From positions 1 through 25,770 of the forward strand of contig DXYG01000033.1 of NCBI GenBank assembly GCA_019415925.1: a stretch of DNA of 25,770 bases. The letters run 5' to 3'. This document shows positions 12,874 through 19,688 of the stretch, in pieces (within the stretch, counting starts at the first letter, position 1; each line of letters starts with the position of its first letter). A program made the translations under genes and the position numbers. The stretch comes from Clostridiales bacterium. GTDB taxonomy: Bacteria > Bacillota > Clostridia > Oscillospirales > Acutalibacteraceae. A model generated the notes under the pieces. The model worked only from the letters and a program-made list of their open reading frames with translations, was not told where the DNA came from and did no database searches.

Positions 12874-13050
12874 ATGAAAAAGTTTGTTCAGTATGAAAAG
12901 CTTTCAAAATCAAAAAAGCGTGAACTTGACAGAAAAAAGCGTGTGACGTGGGGAAACGTAAATCCCGTCACAAAAAAAGTTGAAAGTAAAAAGCTCTACA
13001 AGAGAAAGTCCCGAAACTTTACTGATTATTCAGATGTTTCGGGACTTTGA
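12874..13050 (+). CDS. Small lysine-rich protein, 58 aa
   Basis: I do not recognise a named family. It is very basic, with runs such as KLSKSKKRELDRKKR and KKLYKRKSRNF. GGAGGTG lies 6-7 nt before ATG 12874 and a good promoter precedes it. Such peptides may bind nucleic acid or ribosomes. The last 16 codons are built from the stem of an intrinsic terminator, so the C-terminal sequence is dictated by RNA structure. Confidence 0.7.
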   Translation: MKKFVQYEKLSKSKKRELDRKKRVTWGNVNPVTKKVESKKLYKRKSRNFTDYSDVSGL

Positions 13051-13057
13051 TTTTTTT
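13005..13057 (+). terminator. Intrinsic terminator overlapping a coding end
   Basis: A 13-bp perfect stem AAAGTCCCGAAAC (13005-13017) with GTTTCGGGACTTT (13036-13048), then ATTTTTTT. The stop codon of the 58-aa gene is at the base of the stem. Confidence 0.9.
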
Positions 13058-13074
13058 ATAACATACTAATATTC

Positions 13075-13101
13075 ACGCTTGAAAAGGCTTTGCATATTAT
13101 A
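13075..13101 (+). promoter_or_regulatory. Sporulation sigma (K/E-type) promoter candidate for dpaA
   Basis: AC (13075-13076), 16-bp spacer, then CATATTATA (13093-13101), fitting the mother-cell consensus AC-N16/17-CATANNNTA. dpaAB (spoVF) is a late mother-cell operon in Bacillus, so the match makes sense. It is based on pattern only. Confidence 0.5.
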
Positions 13102-13126
13102 TTGATATAAACTTGATATAAACAAT

Positions 13127-13149
13127 ACGGCACAGTGAAAAAGTGCCGT
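13127..13149 (+). promoter_or_regulatory. Leader hairpin of dpaA
   Basis: ACGGCAC (13127-13133) pairs with GTGCCGT (13143-13149) in the 5' leader. No T-run follows. Its role is unknown; it may be an RNA stabiliser. Confidence 0.5.
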
Positions 13150-13175
13150 TACAACGAATATTTCGGGTGTTTTAT

Positions 13176-14051
13176 ATGAAAAAAAGCGATATAAAAGCGT
13201 TTGGTATAGTAGGCGGAGATAAACGTCAGCTCTTCCTTGCAAGGTCAATTTCCGACAGCTGTTGCGATGTGATTCTGGGAGGATTTGACAAGCTTTCGGG
13301 TATGGGCTCACTCACCCTTGCAGACGTCCATACGGCAATTTTTGAAAGCGACGCTGTGATTTTTCCGCTTCCGTCAGTTCGGGCAGACCGAAGTATAAAT
13401 ACTCCGTTTTCCGAGAGAAGCGTAATTCTCACCGATGAAGAAACAAGCGAGCTTATGAAAAAGCCTGTTTTTGTTTCAATGCGTGACAAATTCATCAAGG
13501 CTTATCCCGAGCTTAAAAACGCTCGTATTTTCGACTATGCCGCAAAGGATGAATTTGCAATTTTAAACGCCTTGCCGACAGCCGAGGGCGCAATTGAATG
13601 TGCAATGAACAACTTTGAGGGGACAATTTCGGGCAGTAAATGCCTTGTTGTAGGCTTTGGCAGAATCGGAAAAATCCTCTCCAAAAGCCTTCATTCGCTT
13701 GAAGCAGACGTAACTGTATGCGCCCGCAAGGAAAGCGACTTTGCATATATCTCCGCCCTCGGCTGCAAGATGCGTGATACACGAAAGCTAAAGAGTATAA
13801 GAGGCTACGACATTGTGTTCAACACCGTGCCGTCATTGATATTTGACAAAGACCTGCTTATGAATACCGACAGAAACACGTTGATAATCGATTTAGCCTC
13901 AGCTCCGGGAGGGGTTGACTTTGAGGCGGCGCACAAATTCAGGCTTGATGCGGTAAGAGCATTGTCGCTCCCCGGAAAATGTGCGCCAAAGACCGCAGGA
14001 GAAATAATAAAAACAACAGTTTTCAACATTATAGAGGAGGTTTACAGGTGA
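13176..14051 (+). CDS. dpaA: Dipicolinate synthase subunit A
   Basis: 291 residues (SpoVFA family). The N-terminal third starts FGIVGGDKRQLFLARSI, then IFPLPSVRAD. A Rossmann NAD(P)-binding domain follows with CLVVGFGRIGKILSKSLHSL. The end is typical of the family (LPGKCAPKTAGEIIKTTVFN). With DpaB it oxidises dihydroxy-tetrahydrodipicolinate-type intermediates from the lysine pathway to dipicolinic acid in the mother cell; the product is stored in the spore core as the Ca chelate. The start ATG 13176 has a weak GGGTG ribosome site. It overlaps dpaB by 4 bp. Confidence 0.94.
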   Translation: MKKSDIKAFGIVGGDKRQLFLARSISDSCCDVILGGFDKLSGMGSLTLADVHTAIFESDAVIFPLPSVRADRSINTPFSERSVILTDEETSELMKKPVFVSMRDKFIKAYPELKNARIFDYAAKDEFAILNALPTAEGAIECAMNNFEGTISGSKCLVVGFGRIGKILSKSLHSLEADVTVCARKESDFAYISALGCKMRDTRKLKSIRGYDIVFNTVPSLIFDKDLLMNTDRNTLIIDLASAPGGVDFEAAHKFRLDAVRALSLPGKCAPKTAGEIIKTTVFNIIEEVYR

Positions 14052-14620
14052 CAAAAGCAACCATAGGCTTTGCAATGTGCGGTTCCTTTTGCACCTTTTC
14101 AAAAGCCTTTTTGCAGATGCAGAGGTTAGTTGACTCAGGCTGCAAGGTGATTCCGATTATGTCGCAGAACGCCTATTCAACCGACACACGCTTCGGCAGG
14201 GCAGAGGAAATGGTAAAAAAAGCAGAAGAAATTACAGGGGAAAGGGTGCTCCACACTTCCGTTCAGACCGAGCCGCTCGGACCTAAAAAGATGTGCGACT
14301 TGTTAATTATCGCACCCTGCACGGGAAACACGCTTGCAAAGCTCTCGCTCGGAGTTACCGACACGTCGGTGACAATGGCGGCAAAATCACATTTAAGAAT
14401 ACTTCGCCCCGTACTGCTCTGCGTAGCAACAAACGACGCACTCGGTGCGTCTGCGCAGAATATCGGCAGACTGATGAACACAAAAAATATATTTTTCGTG
14501 CCGATGAAGCAGGACGACTATATTAAAAAGCCGAATTCGCTCGTAGCAGATTTTAACAAACTGCCGATATGCGCAGAATATGCGCTCAGATATGAGCAAT
14601 ATATGCCCGTTTACGAATGA
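14048..14620 (+). CDS. dpaB: Dipicolinate synthase subunit B
   Basis: 190 residues, a flavoprotein-fold subunit (SpoVFB). The N-terminal ATIGFAMCGSFCTFSKAF is typical, followed by APCTGNTLAKLSLGVTDTSV, then CVATNDALG and the end-motif FVPMKQDDYIKKPNSLVADF. GTG start 14048 overlaps the dpaA stop (GTGA), with GAGGAGG 7 nt upstream, so the two are translationally coupled. This is strong evidence that the organism forms endospores. Confidence 0.95.
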   Translation: MTKATIGFAMCGSFCTFSKAFLQMQRLVDSGCKVIPIMSQNAYSTDTRFGRAEEMVKKAEEITGERVLHTSVQTEPLGPKKMCDLLIIAPCTGNTLAKLSLGVTDTSVTMAAKSHLRILRPVLLCVATNDALGASAQNIGRLMNTKNIFFVPMKQDDYIKKPNSLVADFNKLPICAEYALRYEQYMPVYE

Positions 14621-14643
14621 AAAGTAACAGAATCAACAAGCAG

Positions 14644-14731
14644 GGAGCTGCCTAAAAAGCGTTTGAAACCGTATTTTGCATAACAGTTATGCAGATTAAG
14701 ACGGTTCAAGTCGCTTTTGACAGCTCCTTTT
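14644..14731 (+). terminator. Very long hairpin after dpaB
   Basis: Four stacked helices: GGAGCTG/CAGCTCC, AAAAGCG/CGCTTTT, TTGAA(A)CCGT/ACGGTTCAA and GCATAA/TTATGC with a CAG loop. TTTTGT follows. It may be a terminator, but at 84 nt (14644-14727) it is far larger than needed. It could be a palindromic repeat element that has taken on the terminator role. Confidence 0.75.
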
Positions 14732-14980
14732 GTCATATATTACACTGATTTTTACGGATTTACATATAATTTTCACTCAAAAGAGGAATATTTATATTGT
14801 GTTTTTGTATAATATGTAACAATAATATTTATTTAGAATGTACAAATTTTGTAATTTTTATGTAAAGGACTGGATTTTTTCTAAAAATGTGTTATTATAT
14901 AAGTGTAAACATTATGGCGTATTAGAATTATATTTGAATGCTTTGGTGTTTACAATGCAAATACCGAAGGAGCTGACAAA
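14732..14980 (+). other. AT-rich intergenic region upstream of cytidylate-kinase-like gene
   Basis: No gene. A TGTAAACA / TGTTTACA pair (about 14904 and 14948) can form a stem in the leader, and several TATTAT/TATAAT-like boxes are present, but no promoter stands out. AAGGAGC (14967-14973) is the ribosome site of the next gene. Confidence 0.45.
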
Positions 14981-15607
14981 ATGAGCTGCGATAAAATTAT
15001 CACTATTACAAGACAATTTGGTTCGGGCGGACACGAAATCGGTGAAGCCCTTGCAAAGAAGCTTGAAATTCCATTCTATGATAAGGAGCTTATTTCGCTT
15101 GCCGCCAAGGAAAGCGGTATTTCTCCCGAAGTGTTTGATGAGGTTGACGAAAAGGCTACCAACAGCCTTTTGTATTCGCTGTCGGTAGGACTCTACAACT
15201 ACGGCAACGGTTTTTCGTCAATGGGTGATTTGCCCGTAAATGACCGTCTTTATATTTTACAGCATAAAATTATTAAAGAGCTTGCAGAAAAGGAAAATTT
15301 TGTAGTAGTCGGTAGATGCGCCGACTATGTTTTGAGAGATAATCCGAATATTGTGAAGGTATTTATTTATGCAGATATTGACAGCAGAGTGAAAAGAGCT
15401 GTTGACAGACGTGATATAGATCCTGCAAGAGCTAAACAGGCGGTTATCAAAGCAGATAAAGCAAGAGCAAATTACTACAGTTTTTATTCAGGCAAAAAAT
15501 GGGGTCTGGCTGATAACTACGACCTGTGTATTAACAGCACACATATTTCAACCGAACAGGCTGTCGAGATTATTCTGAGCTATCTTAATATTCTCGACAA
15601 AAAATAA
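14981..15607 (+). CDS. Cytidylate kinase-like family protein
   Basis: 208 residues. A P-loop variant ITRQFGSGGHEIGEALAKKL opens the protein, followed by PFYDKELISLAAKESGIS, VVVGRCADYVL and the lid region RVKRAVDRRDID. This is the Clostridial 'cytidylate kinase-like' family, an adenylate-kinase fold. True Cmk has a different nucleoside-binding site, so the substrate is not assured. AAGGAGC lies 7 nt upstream. It is monocistronic except for the short ORF downstream. Confidence 0.88.
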   Translation: MSCDKIITITRQFGSGGHEIGEALAKKLEIPFYDKELISLAAKESGISPEVFDEVDEKATNSLLYSLSVGLYNYGNGFSSMGDLPVNDRLYILQHKIIKELAEKENFVVVGRCADYVLRDNPNIVKVFIYADIDSRVKRAVDRRDIDPARAKQAVIKADKARANYYSFYSGKKWGLADNYDLCINSTHISTEQAVEIILSYLNILDKK

Positions 15608-15637
15608 CCTGCATATATGACCATTTCCTGAATATAC

Positions 15638-15659
15638 TATAATGTTTATGAAGGAGGTG
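15638..15659 (+). promoter_or_regulatory. -10 box and strong ribosome site of a 23-codon ORF
   Basis: TATAAT (15638-15643) is followed by AAGGAGGTG (15651-15659), 5 nt before ATG 15665. No good -35 is seen. Confidence 0.55.
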
Positions 15660-15664
15660 TGAAT

Positions 15665-15736
15665 ATGAAATTCGTCGTTATGGATCTTGATGATTTTATC
15701 TTCGGTAACGAAGAATGGCACGAGAGTGAAAGATAA
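15665..15736 (+). CDS. Candidate 23-aa acidic peptide
   Basis: It reads MKFVVMDLDDFIFGNEEW, then HESER and TAA. The near-perfect ribosome site, a -10 box and a terminator 110 bp downstream (15847-15882) make a small transcription unit of its own. I do not recognise the peptide. It is below the usual gene-calling limit and may be a real small protein, a leader peptide or a by-product of a small RNA. Confidence 0.5.
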   Translation: MKFVVMDLDDFIFGNEEWHESER

Positions 15737-15846
15737 TCATTTAATTTGAGGAATTTTAATTTTGAAAATATAATTTAGGTTATTTTTCATTTGACATAAA
15801 ATCACACAAAAGCGGCTTTTTGACGCAATAATTTATCTAACAAAAA

Positions 15847-15882
15847 ACGGAGGACACAAGATTGTATCCTCCGTATTTTTTG
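15847..15882 (+). terminator. Intrinsic terminator
   Basis: ACGGAGGA (15847-15854) pairs with TCCTCCGT (15867-15874), followed by ATTTTTT. Confidence 0.88.
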
Positions 15883-15909
15883 TGCCCCTGAAACGAAACG
15901 AGGGCTTGC

Positions 15910-15973
15910 GTACAATTAACAATTAAAAAAGTACAATTAATAATTATGCACTATGCATTATGAATTATGCATT
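15910..15973. repeat. AT-rich intergenic repeat
   Basis: GTACAATTAA occurs at 15910-15919 and 15931-15940, followed by ATGCAC, ATGCATTATG and ATTATGCATTAC units. This simple-sequence pattern looks like a dispersed intergenic repeat; only one copy is in the window. Confidence 0.55.
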
Positions 15974-15977
15974 ACAA

Positions 15978-16724
15978 TCAGTTGTTGTTGCCGATAAAAG
16001 AAAGCGGGTCGGCGTAGTTGCCGTTCACCTTTACGGCAACGTGAATGTGGTTTTTGTCGCTCGACTCATACGGCACTGAGCCGACAGTACCGATTTTGTC
16101 GCCTGAATTCACCGAGTCGCCCTCACTTACGCTTATGTCGCCCAGACCGCTGTAAATGCAGACTGCATCATTAACGGAAATTTCAACGGTTTTGCCGTAC
16201 ATTTTGTCCTCGCTTACCTTTGTGACAGCACCGTCAGCCATTGCACAAACGTCGTCGCCAAGCTCGCCTGCAAAGTCAACACCGAGATGAGGCTTCCACA
16301 CGTTCGGCGTTTTGAAATACACGCTCTCCTTGCTGAACTCACGAAGAATGTTGTTTGATTTCAGCGGATAGGTGAGAGCCAAGTCGGTTGAAAGCATAGT
16401 TTCAAGTGCGTCCTCAGACGCTTCGGAAGTTGACGGCTGAGTCGTTTCCTCCTGTGAAACGGCTGTCACCTTCGGAATCGTCGAGTCGAGCTTCGGCTCG
16501 GCAAGCGTTTCCGTAACTCCCGTAACAACCTGATTTACCTGCTGCGCCTGTGTGGTTTCGGTCTGCGGATTTGTCGCCTTTTGCGGAACGGACATTGTGT
16601 TGTATGTTGAATAAATCGCCATACTGACGGCTATAAGGCAGATTGAAAACGCCGTGTAAAAGCCGATTTTTTCTCTGCGGCTGCGTTTTTTGCGCCCGTT
16701 GTTTCTGTTATAATAATCGCTCAT
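15978..16724 (-). CDS. M23/LytM-domain membrane protein, SpoIIQ-like
   Basis: 248 residues from ATG 16724 (GGAGGTG 6 nt upstream; 19 more in-frame residues upstream lack a site). A basic N-terminus (GRKKRSRREKIG) precedes one membrane segment (about 21-43), a Thr/Gln-rich linker to about 120, and a LytM domain with H146-xxx-D150 (HLGVDF) and H226-x-H228 (HIHVAVK). Both metal-binding motifs are kept, as in clostridial SpoIIQ and unlike Bacillus SpoIIQ. A role in forespore engulfment or wall remodelling is inferred from architecture and nearby spore genes; a general M23 endopeptidase is the alternative. Confidence 0.82.
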   Translation of the reverse strand: MSDYYNRNNGRKKRSRREKIGFYTAFSICLIAVSMAIYSTYNTMSVPQKATNPQTETTQAQQVNQVVTGVTETLAEPKLDSTIPKVTAVSQEETTQPSTSEASEDALETMLSTDLALTYPLKSNNILREFSKESVYFKTPNVWKPHLGVDFAGELGDDVCAMADGAVTKVSEDKMYGKTVEISVNDAVCIYSGLGDISVSEGDSVNSGDKIGTVGSVPYESSDKNHIHVAVKVNGNYADPLSFIGNNN

Positions 16725-16874
16725 AGAAGCACCTCCGCAATTATTATTGTCAGAGATATTCAGTTTATACAGATTTTTCAAATTAATAATGCAATAATTA
16801 ATAAGGAACCTTTTTGGCGAAATTTATTAACAAATATATCGGTTTACACAGCGTTTTATGAAACAAAATAACTA

Positions 16875-16903
16875 TTGTATTTATAAGTTTTGAGTGGTAT
16901 AAT
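16875..16903 (+). promoter_or_regulatory. Promoter upstream of HAD-like gene
   Basis: TTGTAT (16875-16880), 17-bp spacer, TATAAT (16898-16903), about 100 bp before the start of the HAD-like gene. Confidence 0.6.
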
Positions 16904-17001
16904 TATCCATAAGGTGTAATACTTCTAATATAGAAAATTAATTTTTAAATCGGTTTTGCTTTGCTGACCGTATTGTATTGTGTGTTTATTTGGGTGATAA
17001 T

Positions 17002-17652
17002 ATGAAAAAACTCGTTATTTTTGGTTTTGACGGAACTATTGCAGATACCTCTCCGGGTATTCTTTACTGCTTTAACACTACCGCAACGGCTATGGGCTAT
17101 CAGCCTGTTGACCACGACGCTCTCTACGGCGTTATCGGTATTCCGCTTGAAAAGGGATTCCGCAAGCTTTTTGATATGAAGGACGACGAAATTGAATACG
17201 CCGCGAACAACTACAGCAAGCTTTATTCGCAAAAGGGTAAGGAGATGTTCTCGCTGTATCCCGGTATTGAAAATACCCTTAGAGGGCTTAGAAAAGACGG
17301 CTGTAAGATTGCGATTGCAACGCAGAAACACAGAATGTTTACCTCGGATATGCTTGAGGTTTACGATATTGCTGATTTGTTCGACTCAGTCTGTGCAACT
17401 GACGTAAACACTAACCTGACAAAGAAAGACTTAATTATGCAGGCTTGTGAACAAACGGGTGTGAGCGTTGAAGACGCAATTTTAATCGGCGACAGCGACG
17501 TTGATGCCGAGGGCGCAGAAAAGGCAGGAATTGACTTTGGCGCAGCACTTTACGGCTGGGGCTTCAGGTCAAAAGAGGAAGCAGAAAAGTATAATTGCAA
17601 GACGTATTTTAATTCCGCAGACGAAATATTTCTCAAATTGTCTATGCTATAA
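17002..17652 (+). CDS. HAD-superfamily phosphatase-like protein missing its nucleophile
   Basis: 216 residues of the phosphoglycolate-phosphatase type: motif I region LVIFGFDGTIADTSPGI, alpha-helical cap (residues 15-80), motif II IAIATQK, a lysine in NLTKKDL and motif IV ILIGDSDVDAEGA. Family motif I is DxDGT, but here it reads G8-F-D10-G-T. The nucleophilic aspartate is a glycine (codon GGT; GAT would be Asp). All other motifs look normal. The protein may be inactive and act as a binding or regulatory protein, or a base may be wrong. ATG 17002 has only a weak GGTGAT site. Confidence 0.88.
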   Translation: MKKLVIFGFDGTIADTSPGILYCFNTTATAMGYQPVDHDALYGVIGIPLEKGFRKLFDMKDDEIEYAANNYSKLYSQKGKEMFSLYPGIENTLRGLRKDGCKIAIATQKHRMFTSDMLEVYDIADLFDSVCATDVNTNLTKKDLIMQACEQTGVSVEDAILIGDSDVDAEGAEKAGIDFGAALYGWGFRSKEEAEKYNCKTYFNSADEIFLKLSML

Positions 17653-17802
17653 ATTTCTTATAAAAGACAGAATAATAGGGAATATCAGCCAAAACAGTCA
17701 GCCGCTTTGACTATAATTTGCGAAAAAGCTGAGACTGATTTAATTTGAGTTTATGCAGACTCAGGTGCAAAATCTCTTGAAACCGCAGATTAATAAAAAA
17801 TG

Positions 17803-17831
17803 TTGACAATTCACAGAATCTAAGTTATAAT
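17803..17831 (+). promoter_or_regulatory. Promoter of tRNA-Pro
   Basis: TTGACA (17803-17808), 17-bp spacer, TATAAT (17826-17831): perfect consensus, 30 bp before the tRNA. A short GCTGTCGC/GCGGCAGC hairpin lies between. Confidence 0.9.
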
Positions 17832-17861
17832 AATAAGGCTGTCGCAAAAGCGGCAGCATAC

Positions 17862-17938
17862 CGAGGTGTAGCTCAGTTTGGTAGAGTGCTTGGTTTGGGA
17901 CCAAGATGCCGCAGGTTCAAGTCCTGTCACCTCGACCA
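17862..17938 (+). tRNA. tRNA-Pro (TGG)
   Basis: 77 nt with encoded CCA. Acceptor CGAGGTG/CACCTCG, anticodon stem CTTGG/CCAAG with loop TTTGGGA (anticodon TGG), T-arm GCAGGTTCAAGTCCTGT. The defence operon begins just beyond it, a typical place for integrated islands. Confidence 0.95.
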
Positions 17939-17943
17939 AAGAA

Positions 17944-17968
17944 GGTGGTTTTTTAACCGCCTTTTTTA
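17944..17968 (+). terminator. Intrinsic terminator of tRNA-Pro
   Basis: GGTGGTT (17944-17950) and AACCGCC (17955-17961), then TTTTTTA. Confidence 0.85.
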
Positions 17969-18071
17969 TTTTGCCAAAATTTCTTAAAATGCCCGAAAAT
18001 GGCTTAAACACTGACTTTCTGAACCTTTGAAAAATTAACTTAAGAAAAGTTAAGGTAACAAAACTCACATA

Positions 18072-18137
18072 AAATAGACAGTCAAATAGACAGTCAATTG
18101 CAAATAAACAGTCAAATAGACAGTCATTTAAACAGTC
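18072..18137. repeat. 12-bp repeat cluster next to the defence operon
   Basis: Five copies of ACAGTC start at 18078, 18090, 18108, 18120 and 18132 (spacings 12, 18, 12, 12). Most sit in the unit AAATAGACAGTC. Too short and too regular for CRISPR, it resembles a small iteron or tandem array. It lies between the tRNA-Pro terminator and the last gene of the restriction operon. Confidence 0.8.
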
Positions 18138-18182
18138 AATTACCGTAAACACATAAGGATTTTCCGCTGAAATAAATTATAA

Positions 18183-19685
18183 TCAAACGTTATAAATTTG
18201 AACCTTTAATATTCCTTCCATAACATCAGGGTTATTTTTAGATGTAATTTTATATGGGATTTCTGTTATCTCATTTTTAACAAGTAAAACGGTTGGGAAT
18301 GCAACAGTTGTATTGTGCTTTATGTAATCCACTTTCAATTTAATGATGTAATTATCTTCGCTTGAATAAATTGAATAGCAAAAAATATCGTTTAATTCTG
18401 CGATAAAATCATCACTGTAGTTAGGGACATAGCCAAGCAATCCATAAGGACGTGAATTGTAATGGTTGTTTCTACTTCTTTCAGACTCAGAATATTCCAT
18501 ATATTCTGCCGTGCTGTTGATACCAAATAAGACGCCCATTTCACAGTTATTTAAAAGATAGGCCATTTCATCGTTTTTGAATCGAGGAAATTCATTTAAA
18601 GTTAACAGCGAATTTTGAGGTATCTCAAAAGTTATTTCGACATCTTCGTCTATCGCTTTTCCAATATTTTGAACAGCTAATCTCAAACAACGCATATCTG
18701 AAAAAGCTTTTTCAACAGGAGCCCATTCTAAAGTTTTAGAAATTGTTTCATGCAATTTCTTTATTTTTTTGTATTTCTGAATTTCTTCATCAGTGCCTTT
18801 TAGATTTGGACCGCCGAGAATATTTTGTGGCAATGAATTCTTACCTAAATTACCCAAATCAAAAAAATCATCAGAAAGCTCTAATTTCAAATACTTTGCA
18901 ATAGAAGTAATGAATTTCCTCTCATCTTCATCAATGTCTACAGGAGTTGAAAAGTCAAAGGTTGATAAATACTTGTTGGTAGAGGGCATTCTTTTCCCTA
19001 CCTTTATTAGTTTTATTTCCTTATACATCGAACGAATCATATCAACATAATGTTGTATTGTGTTTTTAGTGTTTAAAACAAATGGATATATCGATGCTTC
19101 ATCAGTTAATTTACCATTATTGTCTATTCCCATAAGTCTTAATTCCGAAACTCGCTCGCTTGATGCTTCCCTTACCTTTTTGTCATACAGAAAATACATT
19201 GAAAGGTGAGCAAAAAACAGTTTTTTGAATTCATCATTCGAAGAATATGTAAAATAAACACCTCGATCTCTATATTTTTCACGGAAAGCCTGAATCTTCT
19301 TATAGCCGTCGTCATTCATCTGTGAAGGAGAAATAGGTTTGTCCGAAAAATACATAAATACTTGTTTCCCGGATTGAAGCATAATCTCAATTTCTTCTTC
19401 TGTTCCGGAACCATATTCATCTGTGGGAGAGCCGAATTTAGTCCAAAAAATTGCAACGGCAGCATCGCATTTGTTTATGAACTGTTCATTTAATAATGCT
19501 TGTGGTTTTCCACCTGACTGAGCATAAGAACTTTTGCTCCAATGCCGAGTTTTTATTGTTATGCCTAAAGGTTCAGCGTATAGTTCGTTGAATTCTTCAA
19601 CAGCGGATTCAATTAAAGCAACCTCATCTTTAACATCTTCAGGACAAGAAATAAGAAGATTGTATAATGTAACGTTTTGAGCCAT
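18183..19685 (-). CDS. DUF4062-domain protein of the restriction operon
   Basis: 500 residues. The first 150 fit DUF4062: LYNLLISCPEDVKDEVALIE, the IKTRHWS strand, CDAAVAIFWTKFGSPTDEYG, and GTEEEIEIMLQSGKQVFMYF. This is a nucleotide-sensor/TIR-like alpha-beta fold (STAND and antiphage proteins carry it). The remaining 350 residues are not recognised: a central helical part and a beta-rich end. ATG 19685 lies 3 bp after mod, with its GGGAGGTTTG site inside the mod tail. Last in the operon, it may be a sensor or effector that reacts to invaders the Type III system fails to stop. The sequence is clearly AT-richer than the chromosome left of tRNA-Pro. Confidence 0.75.
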   Translation of the reverse strand: MAQNVTLYNLLISCPEDVKDEVALIESAVEEFNELYAEPLGITIKTRHWSKSSYAQSGGKPQALLNEQFINKCDAAVAIFWTKFGSPTDEYGSGTEEEIEIMLQSGKQVFMYFSDKPISPSQMNDDGYKKIQAFREKYRDRGVYFTYSSNDEFKKLFFAHLSMYFLYDKKVREASSERVSELRLMGIDNNGKLTDEASIYPFVLNTKNTIQHYVDMIRSMYKEIKLIKVGKRMPSTNKYLSTFDFSTPVDIDEDERKFITSIAKYLKLELSDDFFDLGNLGKNSLPQNILGGPNLKGTDEEIQKYKKIKKLHETISKTLEWAPVEKAFSDMRCLRLAVQNIGKAIDEDVEITFEIPQNSLLTLNEFPRFKNDEMAYLLNNCEMGVLFGINSTAEYMEYSESERSRNNHYNSRPYGLLGYVPNYSDDFIAELNDIFCYSIYSSEDNYIIKLKVDYIKHNTTVAFPTVLLVKNEITEIPYKITSKNNPDVMEGILKVQIYNV

Positions 19686-19688
19686 TTA

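Noticed and set aside
15978..16724. Inactive LytM domain as in Bacillus SpoIIQ
   Set aside because: Both the HxxxD and HxH motifs are present, so the metal site seems complete.
18072..18137. CRISPR array
   Set aside because: Units are only 12 bp with no unique spacers of 30 bp or more, and no cas genes are near.
17820..18152. Minus-strand open frame of 110 codons with VEVTGLEPAASWSQTKHSTK
   Set aside because: This is the well-known false ORF antisense to tRNA-Pro plus the 12-bp repeats (DCLFDCLF periodicity). No ribosome site.
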